Part shown: in pieces, positions 11,641-24,500 of the stretch
Position numbering within the stretch: the stretch's first letter is position 1
Layout of the letters: each line of letters starts with the position of its first letter
DNA from: Siphonodentalium dalli
Lineage: Eukaryota > Mollusca > Scaphopoda > Gadilida > Siphonodentaliidae
Length of the DNA stretch: 64,000 nt
Direction: 5' to 3'
Assembly (NCBI GenBank): GCA_032622095.1
Contig: CP136063.1
Location: 27,158,987-27,222,986 of the forward strand
Made by a program: the position numbers and the translations under genes
The notes under the pieces: model-generated
The model's database searches: none
The model's input: the letters and a program-made list of their open reading frames with translations, nothing else
Told to the model about the DNA's origin: nothing

Positions 11641-14600
11641 AACGCTGAAAGTGAACGATCAAGAGTAAACACTTTCTACTCAACATTGAAAGTAAACGAT
11701 GAAGAGTAAATGCTTTCTATTCAACGCTGAAAGTGAAAGGTCAAGAGTAAACACTTTCTACTCAACATTGAAAGATCAACAGTAAACACTTTCTACTCAA
11801 CGCTGAAAGTGAACGATCAAGAGTAAACACTTTCTACTCAACATTGAAATGAACGATCAAGAGTAAATGTTTTCTACTCAAAATTGAAAATGAAAGATCA
11901 ACAGTAAACACTTTCTACTGAACGCTGAAAGTGAACGATCAAGAGTAAACACTTTCTACTCAACATTGAAAGTGAACGATCAAGAGTAAATGTTTTCTAC
12001 TCAAAATTGAAAATGAAAGATCAACACTAAATACTTTCTACTCAACGCTGAAAGTGAAAGATCAAGAGCAAACACTTTCTACTCAAAATTGAAAGTGAAA
12101 GATCAAGAGTAAACACTTTCTACTCAAAATTGAAAGTGAAAGATCAACAGTAAACACTCTCTACTCAACGCTGAAAATGAAAGATCGAGAGAAAACACAT
12201 TCTAATCAACATTGAAAGTGAAATCGATCAAGAGTAAACACTTTCTGCTCAACATTGAAACTGAAAGATCAACAGTAAACACTTTCTACTTAACTCTGAA
12301 GTGAAAGATCAAGAGTAAACACTTTCTACTCAACGCTGAAATTAATTGAAAGATCAAGAGTCAACACTTACTGCTCAACGCTGAAAGTGAAAGATCAACA
12401 GTCAACAATTGCTACTCAATATTGAAAGTGAACGATCAAGAGTAAATGCTTTCTACTCAATATTGAATAATGAAAGATCAGCAGTAAACACTTTCTACTC
12501 AACATTGAAAGTGAAAGATCAACAGTAAACACTTTCTACTCAACGCTTAAAGTGAAAGATCATCAGTAAACACTCTCTACTCAACGCTGAAAATGAAAGA
12601 TCAAGAGAAAACACATTCTACTCACATTGAAAGGGAAATCGATCAAGAGTAAACACTTTCTGCTTAACATTGAAAGTGAAAGATCAAGAGTAAACACATT
12701 CTACTCAATTCTGAAAGTGAAAGATCAAGAGTAAACACTTTCTACTCAACTCTGAAATTGAAAGATCAAGAGTAAACACTTACTGCTCAACGCTGAAAGT
12801 GAAAGATCGAGACAATTTCTACTCAATATTGAAAGTGAACGATCAAGAGTAGATGCTTTCTACTCAATATTGAAAAATGAAAGATTAACAGTAAACACTT
12901 TCTACTCAACATTCAGAGTGAAATCGATCAACAGTAAACACTTTCTACTCAACGCTGAAAATGAAAGATCAAGATTAAACACTTTCTAGTCAATATTAAA
13001 AGTGAACGATCAAGAGTAAATGCTTTCGACTCAATATTGAAAATGGAAGATCAACAGTAAACACTTTCTGCTCAACATTGAAAGTGAAATCGATCAAATG
13101 TAAACACTTTCTACTCAACATTGAAAGTGAAATCGATCAACAGTAAACAGTTTCTACTCAACATTGAAAGTGAAATCTATCAACAGTAAATTGAGTAAAA
13201 AAGTGTTTACTGTTGATCGATTTCACTTTCAATGTTGGGTAGAAAGTGTTTACTTTTGATCAATTTCACTTTCAATGTTGACTAGAAAGTGTTTACTGTT
13301 GATCGATTGCACTTCCAATGTTGAGTAGAACGTGTTTACTGTTGATCGATTTCGCTTTCAATGATGACTAGAAAGTGTTTACTTTTGATCGATTTCACTT
13401 TCCATGTTGAGTAGAAAGTGTTTACTATTGATCTTTCACGTTCAATGTTGAGCAGAAATTGTTGACTGTTCATCGATTTCACTTCCAATGTTGAGTAGAA
13501 AGTGTTTACTGTTGATCGATTTCACTTTCAATGTTGACTAGAAAGTGTTTACTGTTGATCGATTTCACTTTCAATGTTGAGTAGAACGTGTTTACTGTTG
13601 ATCGATTTCGCTTTCAATGTTGACTAGAAAGTGTTTACTGTTGGTCGATTTCACTTTCGATGTTGAGTAGAAAGTGTTTACTTTTGATCGATTTCACTTT
13701 CCATGTTGAGTAGAAAGTGTTACTCTTGATCTTTCACTTTCAGTGTTGAGTAGAAAGTGTTTACGCTTGATCTTTCACGTTCAGTGTTGAGTAGAAAGTG
13801 TTTACTGTTGATCTTTCACTTTCAGCGTTGAGTAGAAAGTGTTTACTGTTGATCGATTTCACTTTCAATGTTGAGTAGAAAGTGTTTACTCTTGATCTTT
13901 CACTTTCAGTGTTGAGTAGAAAGTGTTTACGCTTGATCTTTCACGTTCAGTGTTGAGTAGAAAGTGTTTACTGTTGACCGATTTCACTTCCAATGTTGAG
14001 TAGAAAGTGTTTACTCTTGATCTTTCACTTTCAGTGTTGAGTAGAAAGTGTTTACTGTTGATCGATTTCACTTTCAATGTTGAGTAGAAAGTGTTTACTG
14101 TTGATCGATTGTAGTTTGATTATTGAGTAGAAAGTGTTTACTATTGATCTTTCACGTTCAATGTTGAGTAGACAGTGTTTACTGTTGATCGATTTCACTT
14201 TCAATGTTGAGTAGAAAGTGTTTACTCTTGATCTTTCACTTTCAGTGTTGAGTAGAAAGTGTTTACTGTTGATCGATTTCATTTTCAATGTTGAGTAGAA
14301 AGTGTTTACTCTTGATCTTTCACTTTCAATGTTGAGTAGAAAGTGTTTACTGTTGATCGATTTCACTTTCAATGTTGAGTAGAAAGTGTTTACTGTTGAT
14401 CGATTGCAGTTTGATTATTGAGTAGAAGGTGTTTACTGTTGATCGATTTCACTTTCAATGTTGAGTAGAAAGTGTTTACTGTTGATAGATTGCAGTTTGA
14501 TTATTGAGTAGAAAGTGTTTACTGTTGACCGATTTCACTTTCAATGTTGTGAAAAAAGAGTTTACTGTTGCTCGATTGCAGTTTGATTATTGAGTAGAAA

Positions 14601-16826
14601 GTGTTTACTGTTGATCGATTTCACTTTCAATGTTGAATAGAAGGTGTTTACTGTTGATCGATTTCACTTTCAATGTTGAGTAGAAAGTGTTTACTGTTGA
14701 TCGATTGCAGTTTGATTATTGACTAGAAAGTGTTTACTGTTGACCGATTTCACTTTCAATGTTGTGAAAAAAGTGTTTACTCTTGATCTTTCACTTTCAT
14801 TGTTGAGTAGAACGTGTTTACCTTTGATCGATTTCACTTTCAATTTTTGGTAGAAGGTGTTTACTTTTGATCGATTTCGCTTTCAATGTTGACTAGAAAG
14901 TGTTAACTGTTTATCGATTGCACTTTCAATGTAGAGTAGAAAGTGTTTATTGTTGATGGATTGCTGTTTCGATGTTAGGTAGAGAGTGTTCACTGTTGAT
15001 CGATTGCACTTTCAGTGTTGGGTAGGAAGTGTTTACTCTTGATGTTTCACTTTCAATGTTGAGTATAAGTGTTTACTGTTGATCGCTCTCAATATCAATA
15101 TTGAGTAGAATATGCTTACTGTTGATTGATTGCACTTTCAATATTGAGTACAAAGTGTTTACTGTTGATCCATTTCACTTTCACTATTGAGTAGAACATG
15201 TTTACTGTTGATCTTTCACTTCTAATGATGAGTAGAACGTGTTTACTGTTGATCGATTTCACTTTCAATTTTGAGTAGAAAGCGTTTACCGTTGATGGAT
15301 TGAACTTTCGATGTTCAGTAGAAAGTGTTTACTGTTGATCGATTTAACTATCAATATTGAGTAGGAAGTATTTACTGTGATCGATTGCACTTTCAATGTT
15401 GAGTAGGAAGTATTTACTCTTGATGTTTCTCTTTCAATGTAGAGTAGAAAGTGTTTGCTGTTGCTCGATTTCACTCTCATTGTTGAGTAGAAAGTGTTTA
15501 CTGTTGATCGATTGCACTTTCAATGTTGAGTAGGAAGTATTTACTGTTGATCGCTCTCAATATCAATGTTGAGTAGAAAGTATTTACTGTGATCGATTTC
15601 ACTTTCAATGTTGAGTAGGAAGTATTTACTCTTGATGTATCTCTTTCAATGTAGAGTAGAACGTGTTTGCTGTTAATCGATTTCACTTTCATTGTAGACT
15701 AGAAAGTGTTTACTGTTGATCATTGCTCTTTCAAAGTTGAGCAGAAAGTGTTTACTGTTGATCGATTTCACTTTCAATATTGAGTTGAAAGTGTTTACTG
15801 TTGATCGATTTCACTTTCAATATTGAGTAGAAAATGTTTACTGTTGATCGATTTCACTTTTAATGTTGAGCAACAAGTGTTTACTGTTGATCGATTGGAC
15901 TTTCAATATTGAGTTGATGGTGTTTACGTCTGATCGATTTCACTTTCAATGTTGAGTAGAAAGTGTTTACTGTTGCTCGATTTCACTTTCAATATTCAGT
16001 AGAAACTGTTTACTGTTGAACGATTTCAATTTCAATGTAGAGTCGAAAGTATTTACTGTTGAATATTGCACTTTCAATGTTGTGTAGAAAATGTTTACTG
16101 TTGAACATTTCACTTTCAATATTGAGTAGAAAGTGTTTACTGTTGATCGATTATTTCACTTTCAATGTTGAGTTGAAAGTATTTACTGTTGATCGATTTC
16201 ACTTTCAATGTTGAGTAGAAACTGTTTACTGTTGATCGATTTCACTTTCCATGTTGAGTAGAAAGTATTTACTGTTGATCGATTTCACTTTCAATGTTGG
16301 GTAGAAAGTGTTTACTGTTGATCGATTTCACTTTCAATGTTGACTAGAAAGTGTTTACTGTTGATCGATTTCACTTTCAATGTTGAGTAGAACGTGTTTA
16401 CTATTGATCGATTTCGCTTTCAATGTTGACTAGAAAGTGTTTACTTTTGATCGATTTCACTTTCCATGTTGAGTAGAAAGTGTTTACTGTTGGTCGATTT
16501 CACTTTCGATGTTGAGTAGAAAGTGTTTACTTTTGATCGATTTCACTTTCCATGTTGAGTAGAAAGTGTTACTCTTGATCTTTCACTTTCAGTGTTGAGT
16601 AGAAAGTGTTTACGCTTGATCTTTCACGTTCAGTGTTGAGTAGAAAGTGTTTACTGTTGATCTTTCACTTTCAGCGTTGAGTAGAAAGTGTTTACTGTTG
16701 ATCGATTTCACTTTCCATGTTGAGTAGAAAGTGTTACTCTTGATCTTTCACTTTCAGTGTTGAGTAGAAAGTGTTTACGCTTGATCTTTCACGTTCAGTG
16801 TTGAGTAGAAAGTGTTTACTGTTGTT
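11641..16826. repeat. Higher-order copy A (~5.2 kb)
   Basis: This block contains a reverse-oriented part (to 13190) followed by a forward part, and is repeated almost base for base starting at 16827. The offset is about 5186 before the orientation switch and 5227 after an extra 43-bp unit near 18.8 kb. Shared irregular units (the switch TAAATTGAGTAAAAAAGTG, GTTGTGAAAAAAG units, GCAGTTTGATTATTGA units) occur in the same order, so the block was duplicated as a whole rather than unit by unit. Confidence 0.85.
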
Positions 16827-19800
16827 CACGCTGAAAGTGAACGATCAAGAGTAAACACTTTCTACTCAACATTGAAAGTAAACGATGAAGAGTAAATGCT
16901 TTCTATTCAACGCTGAAAGTGAAAGGTCAAGAGTAAACACTTTCTACTCAACATTGAAAGATCAACAGTAAACACTTTCTACTCAACGCTGAAAGTGAAC
17001 GATCAAGAGTAAACACTTTCTACTCAACATTGAAATGAACGATCAAGAGTAAATGTTTTCTACTCAAAATTGAAAATGAAAGATCAACAGTAAACACTTT
17101 CTACTGAACGCTGAAAGTGAACGATCAAGAGTAAACACTTTCTACTCAACATTGAAAGTGAACGATCAAGAGTAAATGTTTTCTACTCAAAAGAAAATGA
17201 AAGATCAACACTAAATACTTTCTACTCAACGCTGAAAGTGAAAGATCAAGAGCAAACACTTTCTACTCAAAATTGAAAGTGAAAGATCAAGAGTAAACAC
17301 TTTCTACTCAAAATTGAAAGTGAAAGATCAACAGTAAACACTCTCTACTCAACGCTGAAAATGAAAGATCGAGAGAAAACACATTCCAATCAACATTGAA
17401 AGTGAAATCGATCAAGAGTAAACACTTTCTGCTCAACATTGAAACTGAAAGATCAACAGTAAACACTTTCTACTTAACTCTGAAGTGAAAGATCAAGAGT
17501 AAACACTTTCTACTCAACGCTGAAATTAATTGAAAGATCAAGAGTCAACACTTACTGCTCAACGCTGAAAGTGAAAGATCAACAGTCAACAATTGCTACT
17601 CAATATTGAAAGTGAACGATCAAGAGTAAATGCTTTCTACTCAATATTGAATAATGAAAGATCAGCAGTAAACACTTTCTACTCAACATTGAAAGTGAAA
17701 GATCAACAGTAAACACTTTCTACTCAACGCTGAAAGTGAAAGATCAACAGTAAACACTCTCTACTCAACGCTGAAAATGAAAGATCAAGAGAAAACACAT
17801 TCTACTCACATTGAAAGGGAAATCGATCAAGAGTAAACACTTTCTGCTTAACATTGAAAGTGAAAGATCAAGAGTAAACACATTCTACTCAATTCTGAAA
17901 GTGAAAGATCAAGAGTAAACACTTTCTACTCAACTCTGAAATTGAAAGATCAAGAGTAAACACTTACTGCTCAACGCTGAAAGTGAAAGATCGAGACAAT
18001 TTCTACTCAATATTGAAAGTGAACGATCAAGAGTAGATGCTTTCTACTCAATATTGAAAAATGAAAGATTAACAGTAAACACTTTCTACTCAACATTCAG
18101 AGTGAAATAGATCAACAGTAAACACTTTCTACTCAACGCTGAAAATGAAAGATCAAGATTAAACACTTTCTAGTCAATATTAAAAGTGAACGATCAAGAG
18201 TAAATGCTTTCGACTCAATATTGAAAATGGAAGATCAACAGTAAACACTTTCTGCTCAACATTGAAAGTGAAATCGATCAAATGTAAACACTTTCTACTC
18301 AACATTGAAAGTGAAATCGATCAACAGTAAACAGTTTCTACTCAACATTGAAAGTGAAATCTATCAACAGTAAATTGAGTAAAAAAGTGTTTACTGTTGA
18401 TCGATTTCACTTTCAATGTTGGGTAGAAAGTGTTTACTTTTGATCAATTTCACTTTCAATGTTGACTAGAAAGTGTTTACTGTTGATCGATTGCACTTCC
18501 AATGTTGAGTAGAACGTGTTTACTGTTGATCGATTTCGCTTTCAATGATGACTAGAAAGTGTTTACTTTTGATCGATTTCACTTTCCATGTTGAGTAGAA
18601 AGTGTTTACTATTGATCTTTCACGTTCAATGTTGAGCAGAAATTGTTGACTGTTCATCGATTTCACTTCCAATGTTGAGTAGAAAGTGTTTACTGTTGAT
18701 CGATTTCACTTTCAATGTTGACTAGAAAGTGTTTACTGTTGATCGATTTCACTTTCAATGTTGAGTAGAACGTGTTTACTGTTGATCGATTTCGCTTTCA
18801 ATGTTGACTAGAAAGTGTTTACTTTTGATCGATTTCACTTTCCATGTTGAGTAGAAAGTGTTTACTGTTGGTCGATTTCACTTTCGATGTTGAGTAGAAA
18901 GTGTTTACTTTTGATCGATTTCACTTTCCATGTTGAGTAGAAAGTGTTACTCTTGATCTTTCACTTTCAGTGTTGAGTAGAAAGTGTTTACGCTTGATCT
19001 TTCACGTTCAGTGTTGAGTAGAAAGTGTTTACTGTTGATCTTTCACTTTCAGCGTTGAGTAGAAAGTGTTTACTGTTGATCGATTTCACTTTCAATGTTG
19101 AGTAGAAAGTGTTTACTCTTGATCTTTCACTTTCAGTGTTGAGTAGAAAGTGTTTACGCTTGATCTTTCACGTTCAGTGTTGAGTAGAAAGTGTTTACTG
19201 TTGATCGATTTCACTTTCAATGTTGAGTAGAAAGTGTTTACTCTTGATCTTTCACTTTCAGTGTTGAGTAGAAAGTGTTCACTGTTGATCGATTTCACTT
19301 TCAATGTTGAGTAGAAAGTGTTTACTGTTGATCGATTGCAGTTTGATTATTGAGTAGAAAGTGTTTACTATTGATCTTTCACGTTCAATGTTGAGTAGAC
19401 AGTGTTTACTGTTGATCGATTTCACTTTCAATGTTGAGTAGAAAGTGTTTACTCTTGATCTTTCACTTTCAGTGTTGAGTAGAAAGTGTTTACTGTTGAT
19501 CGATTTCACTTTCAATGTTGAGTAGAAAGCGTTTACTCTTGATCTTTCACTTTCAATGTTGAGTAGAAAGTGTTTACTGTTGATCGATTTCACTTTCAAT
19601 GTTGAGTAGAAAGTGTTTACTGTTGATCGATTGCAGTTTGATTATTGAGTAGAAGGTGTTTACTGTTGATCGATTTCACTTTCAATGTTGAGTAGAAAGT
19701 GTTTACTGTTGATAGATTGCAGTTTGATTATTGAGTAGAAAGTGTTTACTGTTGACCGATTTCACTTTCAATGTTGTGAAAAAAGAGTTTACTGTTGCTC

Positions 19801-21540
19801 GATTGCAGTTTGATTATTGAGTAGAAAGTGTTTACTGTTGATCGATTTCACTTTCAATGTTGAATAGAAGGTGTTTACTGTTGATCGATTTCACTTTCAA
19901 TGTTGAGTAGAAAGTGTTTACTGTTGATCGATTGCAGTTTGATTATTGACTAGAAAGTGTTTACTGTTGACCGATTTCACTTTCAATGTTGTGAAAAAAG
20001 TGTTTACTCTTGATCTTTCACTTTCATTGTTGAGTAGAACGTGTTTACCTTTGATCGATTTCACTTTCAATTTTTGGTAGGAGGTGTTTACTTTTGATCG
20101 ATTTCGCTTTCAATGTTGACTAGAAAGTGTTAACTGTTTATCGATTGCACTTTCAATGTAGAGTAGAAAGTGTTTATTGTTGATGGATTGCTGTTTCGAT
20201 GTTAGGTAGAGAGTGTTCACTGTTGATCGATTGCACTTTCAGTGTTGGGTAGGAAGTGTTTACTCTTGATGTTTCACTTTCAATGTTGAGTATAAGTGTT
20301 TACTGTTGATCGCTCTCAGTATCAATATTGAGTAGAATATGCTTACTGTTGATTGATTGCACTTTCAATATTGAGTACAAAGTGTTTACTGTTGATCCAT
20401 TTCACTTTCACTATTGAGTAGAACATGTTTACTGTTGATCTTTCACTTCTAATGATGAGTAGAACGTGTTTACTGTTGATCGATTTCACTTTCAATTTTG
20501 AGTAGAAAGCGTTTACCGTTGATGGATTGAACTTTCGATGTTCAGTAGAAAGTGTTTACTGTTGATCGATTTAACTATCAATATTGAGTAGGAAGTATTT
20601 ACTGTGATCGATTGCACTTTCAATGTTGAGTAGGAAGTATTTACTCTTGATGTTTCTCTTTCAATGTAGAGTAGAAAGTGTTTGCTGTTGCTCGATTTCA
20701 CTCTCATTGTTGAGTAGAAAGTGTTTACTGTTGATCGATTGCACTTTCAATGTTGAGTAGGAAGTATTTACTGTTGATCGCTCTCAATATCAATGTTGAG
20801 TAGAAAGTATTTACTGTGATCGATTTCACTTTCAATGTTGAGTAGGAAGTATTTACTCTTGATGTATCTCTTTCAATGTAGAGTAGAACGTGTTTGCTGT
20901 TAATCGATTTCACTTTCATTGTAGACTAGAAAGTGTTTACTGTTGATCATTGCTCTTTCAAAGTTGAGCAGAAAGTGTTTACTGTTGATCGATTTCACTT
21001 TCAATATTGAGTTGAAAGTGTTTACTGTTGATCGATTTCACTTTCAATATTGAGTAGAAAATGTTTACTGTTGATCGATTTCACTTTTAATGTTGAGCAA
21101 CAAGTGTTTACTGTTGATCGATTGGACTTTCAATATTGAGTTGATGGTGTTTACGTCTGATCGATTTCACTTTCAATGTTGAGTAGAAAGTGTTTACTGT
21201 TGCTCGATTTCACTTTCAATATTCAGTAGAAACTGTTTACTGTTGAACGATTTCAATTTCAATGTAGAGTCGAAAGTATTTACTGTTGAATATTGCACTT
21301 TCAATGTTGTGTAGAAAATGTTTACTGTTGAACATTTCACTTTCAATATTGAGTAGAAAGTGTTTACTGTTGATCGATTATTTCACTTTCAATGTTGAGT
21401 TGAAAGTATTTACTGTTGATCGATTTCACTTTCAATGTTGAGTAGAAACTGTTTACTGTTGATCGATTTCACTTTCCATGTTGAGTAGAAAGTATTTACT
21501 GTTGATCGATTTCACTTTCAATGTTGGGTAGAAAGTGTTT
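16827..21540. repeat. Higher-order copy B (~4.7 kb)
   Basis: Near-identical to copy A including the reversed segment (16827-18374) and the switch at about 18375. It begins abruptly at GTTGTTCACGCTGAAAG, where forward units meet reverse units with no spacer; that joint is the duplication breakpoint. It ends at a GTTGGGTAGAAAG unit after which the sequence restarts at the point matching 18393. Confidence 0.85.
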
Positions 21541-24500
21541 ACTGTTGATCGATTTCACTTTCAATGTTGGGTAGAAAGTGTTTACTTTTGATCAATTTCA
21601 CTTTCAATGTTGACTAGAAAGTGTTTACTGTTGATCGATTGCACTTCCAATGTTGAGTAGAACGTGTTTACTGTTGATCGATTTCGCTTTCAATGATGAC
21701 TAGAAAGTGTTTACTTTTGATCGATTTCACTTTCCATGTTGAGTAGAAAGTGTTTACTATTGATCTTTCACGTTCAATGTTGAGCAGAAATTGTTGACTG
21801 TTCATCGATTTCACTTCCAATGTTGAGTAGAAAGTGTTTACTGTTGATCGATTTCACTTTCAATGTTGACTAGAAAGTGTTTACTGTTGATCGATTTCAC
21901 TTTCAATGTTGAGTAGAACGTGTTTACTGTTGATCGATTTCGCTTTCAATGTTGACTAGAAAGTGTTTACTTTTGATCGATTTCACTTTCCATGTTGAGT
22001 AGAAAGTGTTTACTGTTGGTCGATTTCACTTTCGATGTTGAGTAGAAAGTGTTTACTTTTGATCGATTTCACTTTCCATGTTGAGTAGAAAGTGTTACTC
22101 TTGATCTTTCACTTTCAGTGTTGAGTAGAAAGTGTTTACGCTTGATCTTTCACGTTCAGTGTTGAGTAGAAAGTGTTTACTGTTGATCTTTCACTTTCAG
22201 CGTTGAGTAGAAAGTGTTTACTGTTGATCGATTTCACTTTCAATGTTGAGTAGAAAGTGTTTACTCTTGATCTTTCACTTTCAGTGTTGAGTAGAAAGTG
22301 TTTACGCTTGATCTTTCACGTTCAGTGTTGAGTAGAAAGTGTTTACTGTTGATCGATTTCACTTTCAATGTTGAGTAGAAAGTGTTTACTCTTGATCTTT
22401 CACTTTCAGTGTTGAGTAGAAAGTGTTTACTGTTGATCGATTTCACTTTCAATGTTGAGTAGAAAGTGTTTACTGTTGATCGATTGCAGTTTGATTATTG
22501 AGTAGAAAGTGTTTACTATTGATCTTTCACGTTCAATGTTGAGTAGACAGTGTTTGCTGTTGATCGATTTCACTTTCAATGTTGAGTAGAAAGTGTTTAC
22601 TCTTGATCTTTCACTTTCAGTGTTGAGTAGAAAGTGTTTACTGTTGATCGATTTCACTTTCAATGTTGAGTAGAAAGTGTTTACTCTTGATCTTTCACTT
22701 TCAATGTTGAGTAGAAAGTGTTTACTGTTGATCGATTTCACTTTCAATGTTGAGTAGAAAGTGTTTACTGTTGATCGATTGCAGTTTGATTATTGAGTAG
22801 AAGGTGTTTACTGTTGATCGATTTCACTTTCAATGTTGAGTAGAAAGTGTTTACTGTTGATAGATTGCAGTTTGATTATTGAGTAGAAAGTGTTTACTGT
22901 TGACCGATTTCACTTTCAATGTTGTGAAAAAAGAGTTTACTGTTGCTCGATTGCAGTTTGATTATTGAGTAGAAAGTGTTTACTGTTGATCGATTTCACT
23001 TTCAATGTTGAATAGAAGGTGTTTACTGTTGATCGATTTCACTTTCAATGTTGAGTAGAAAGTGTTTACTGTTGATCGATTGCAGTTTGATTATTGACTA
23101 GAAAGTGTTTACTGTTGACCGATTTCACTTTCAATGTTGTGAAAAAAGTGTTTACTCTTGATCTTTCACTTTCATTGTTGAGTAGAACGTGTTTACCTTT
23201 GATCGATTTCACTTTCAATTTTTGGTAGAAGGTGTTTACTTTTGATCGATTTCGCTTTCAATGTTGACTAGAAAGTGTTAACTGTTTATCGATTGCACTT
23301 TCAATGTAGAGTAGAAAGTGTTTATTGTTGATGGATTGCTGTTTCGATGTTAGGTAGAGAGTGTTCACTGTTGATCGATTGCACTTTCAGTGTTGGGTAG
23401 GAAGTGTTTACTCTTGATGTTTCACTTTCAATGTTGAGTATAAGTGTTTACTGTTGATCGCTCTCAGTATCAATATTGAGTAGAATATGCTTACTGTTGA
23501 TTGATTGCACTTTCAATATTGAGTACAAAGTGTTTACTGTTGATCCATTTCACTTTCACTATTGAGTAGAACATGTTTACTGTTGATCTTTCACTTCTAA
23601 TGATGAGTAGAACGTGTTTACTGTTGATCGATTTCACTTTCAATTTTGAGTAGAAAGCGTTTACCGTTGATGGATTGAACTTTCGATGTTCAGTAGAAAG
23701 TGTTTACTGTTGATCGATTTAACTATCAATATTGAGTAGGAAGTATTTACTGTGATCGATTGCACTTTCAATGTTGAGTAGGAAGTATTTACTCTTGATG
23801 TTTCTCTTTCAATGTAGAGTAGAAAGTGTTTGCTGTTGCTCGATTTCACTCTCATTGTTGAGTAGAAAGTGTTTACTGTTGATCGATTGCACTTTCAATG
23901 TTGAGTAGGAAGTATTTACTGTTGATCGCTCTCAATATCAATGTTGAGTAGAAAGTATTTACTGTGATCGATTTCACTTTCAATGTTGAGTAGGAAGTAT
24001 TTACTCTTGATGTATCTCTTTCAATGTAGAGTAGAACGTGTTTGCTGTTAATCGATTTCACTTTCATTGTAGACTAGAAAGTGTTTACTGTTGATCATTG
24101 CTCTTTCAAAGTTGAGCAGAAAGTGTTTACTGTTGATCGATTTCACTTTCAATATTGAGTTGAAAGTGTTTACTGTTGATCGATTTCACTTTCAATATTG
24201 AGTAGAAAATGTTTACTGTTGATCGATTTCACTTTTAATGTTGAGCAACAAGTGTTTACTGTTGATCGATTGGACTTTCAATATTGAGTTGATGGTGTTT
24301 ACGTCTGATCGATTTCACTTTCAATGTTGAGTAGAAAGTGTTTACTGTTGCTCGATTTCACTTTCAATATTCAGTAGAAACTGTTTACTGTTGAACGATT
24401 TCAATTTCAATGTAGAGTCGAAAGTATTTACTGTTGAATATTGCACTTTCAATGTTGTGTAGAAAATGTTTACTGTTGAACATTTCACTTTCAATATTGA

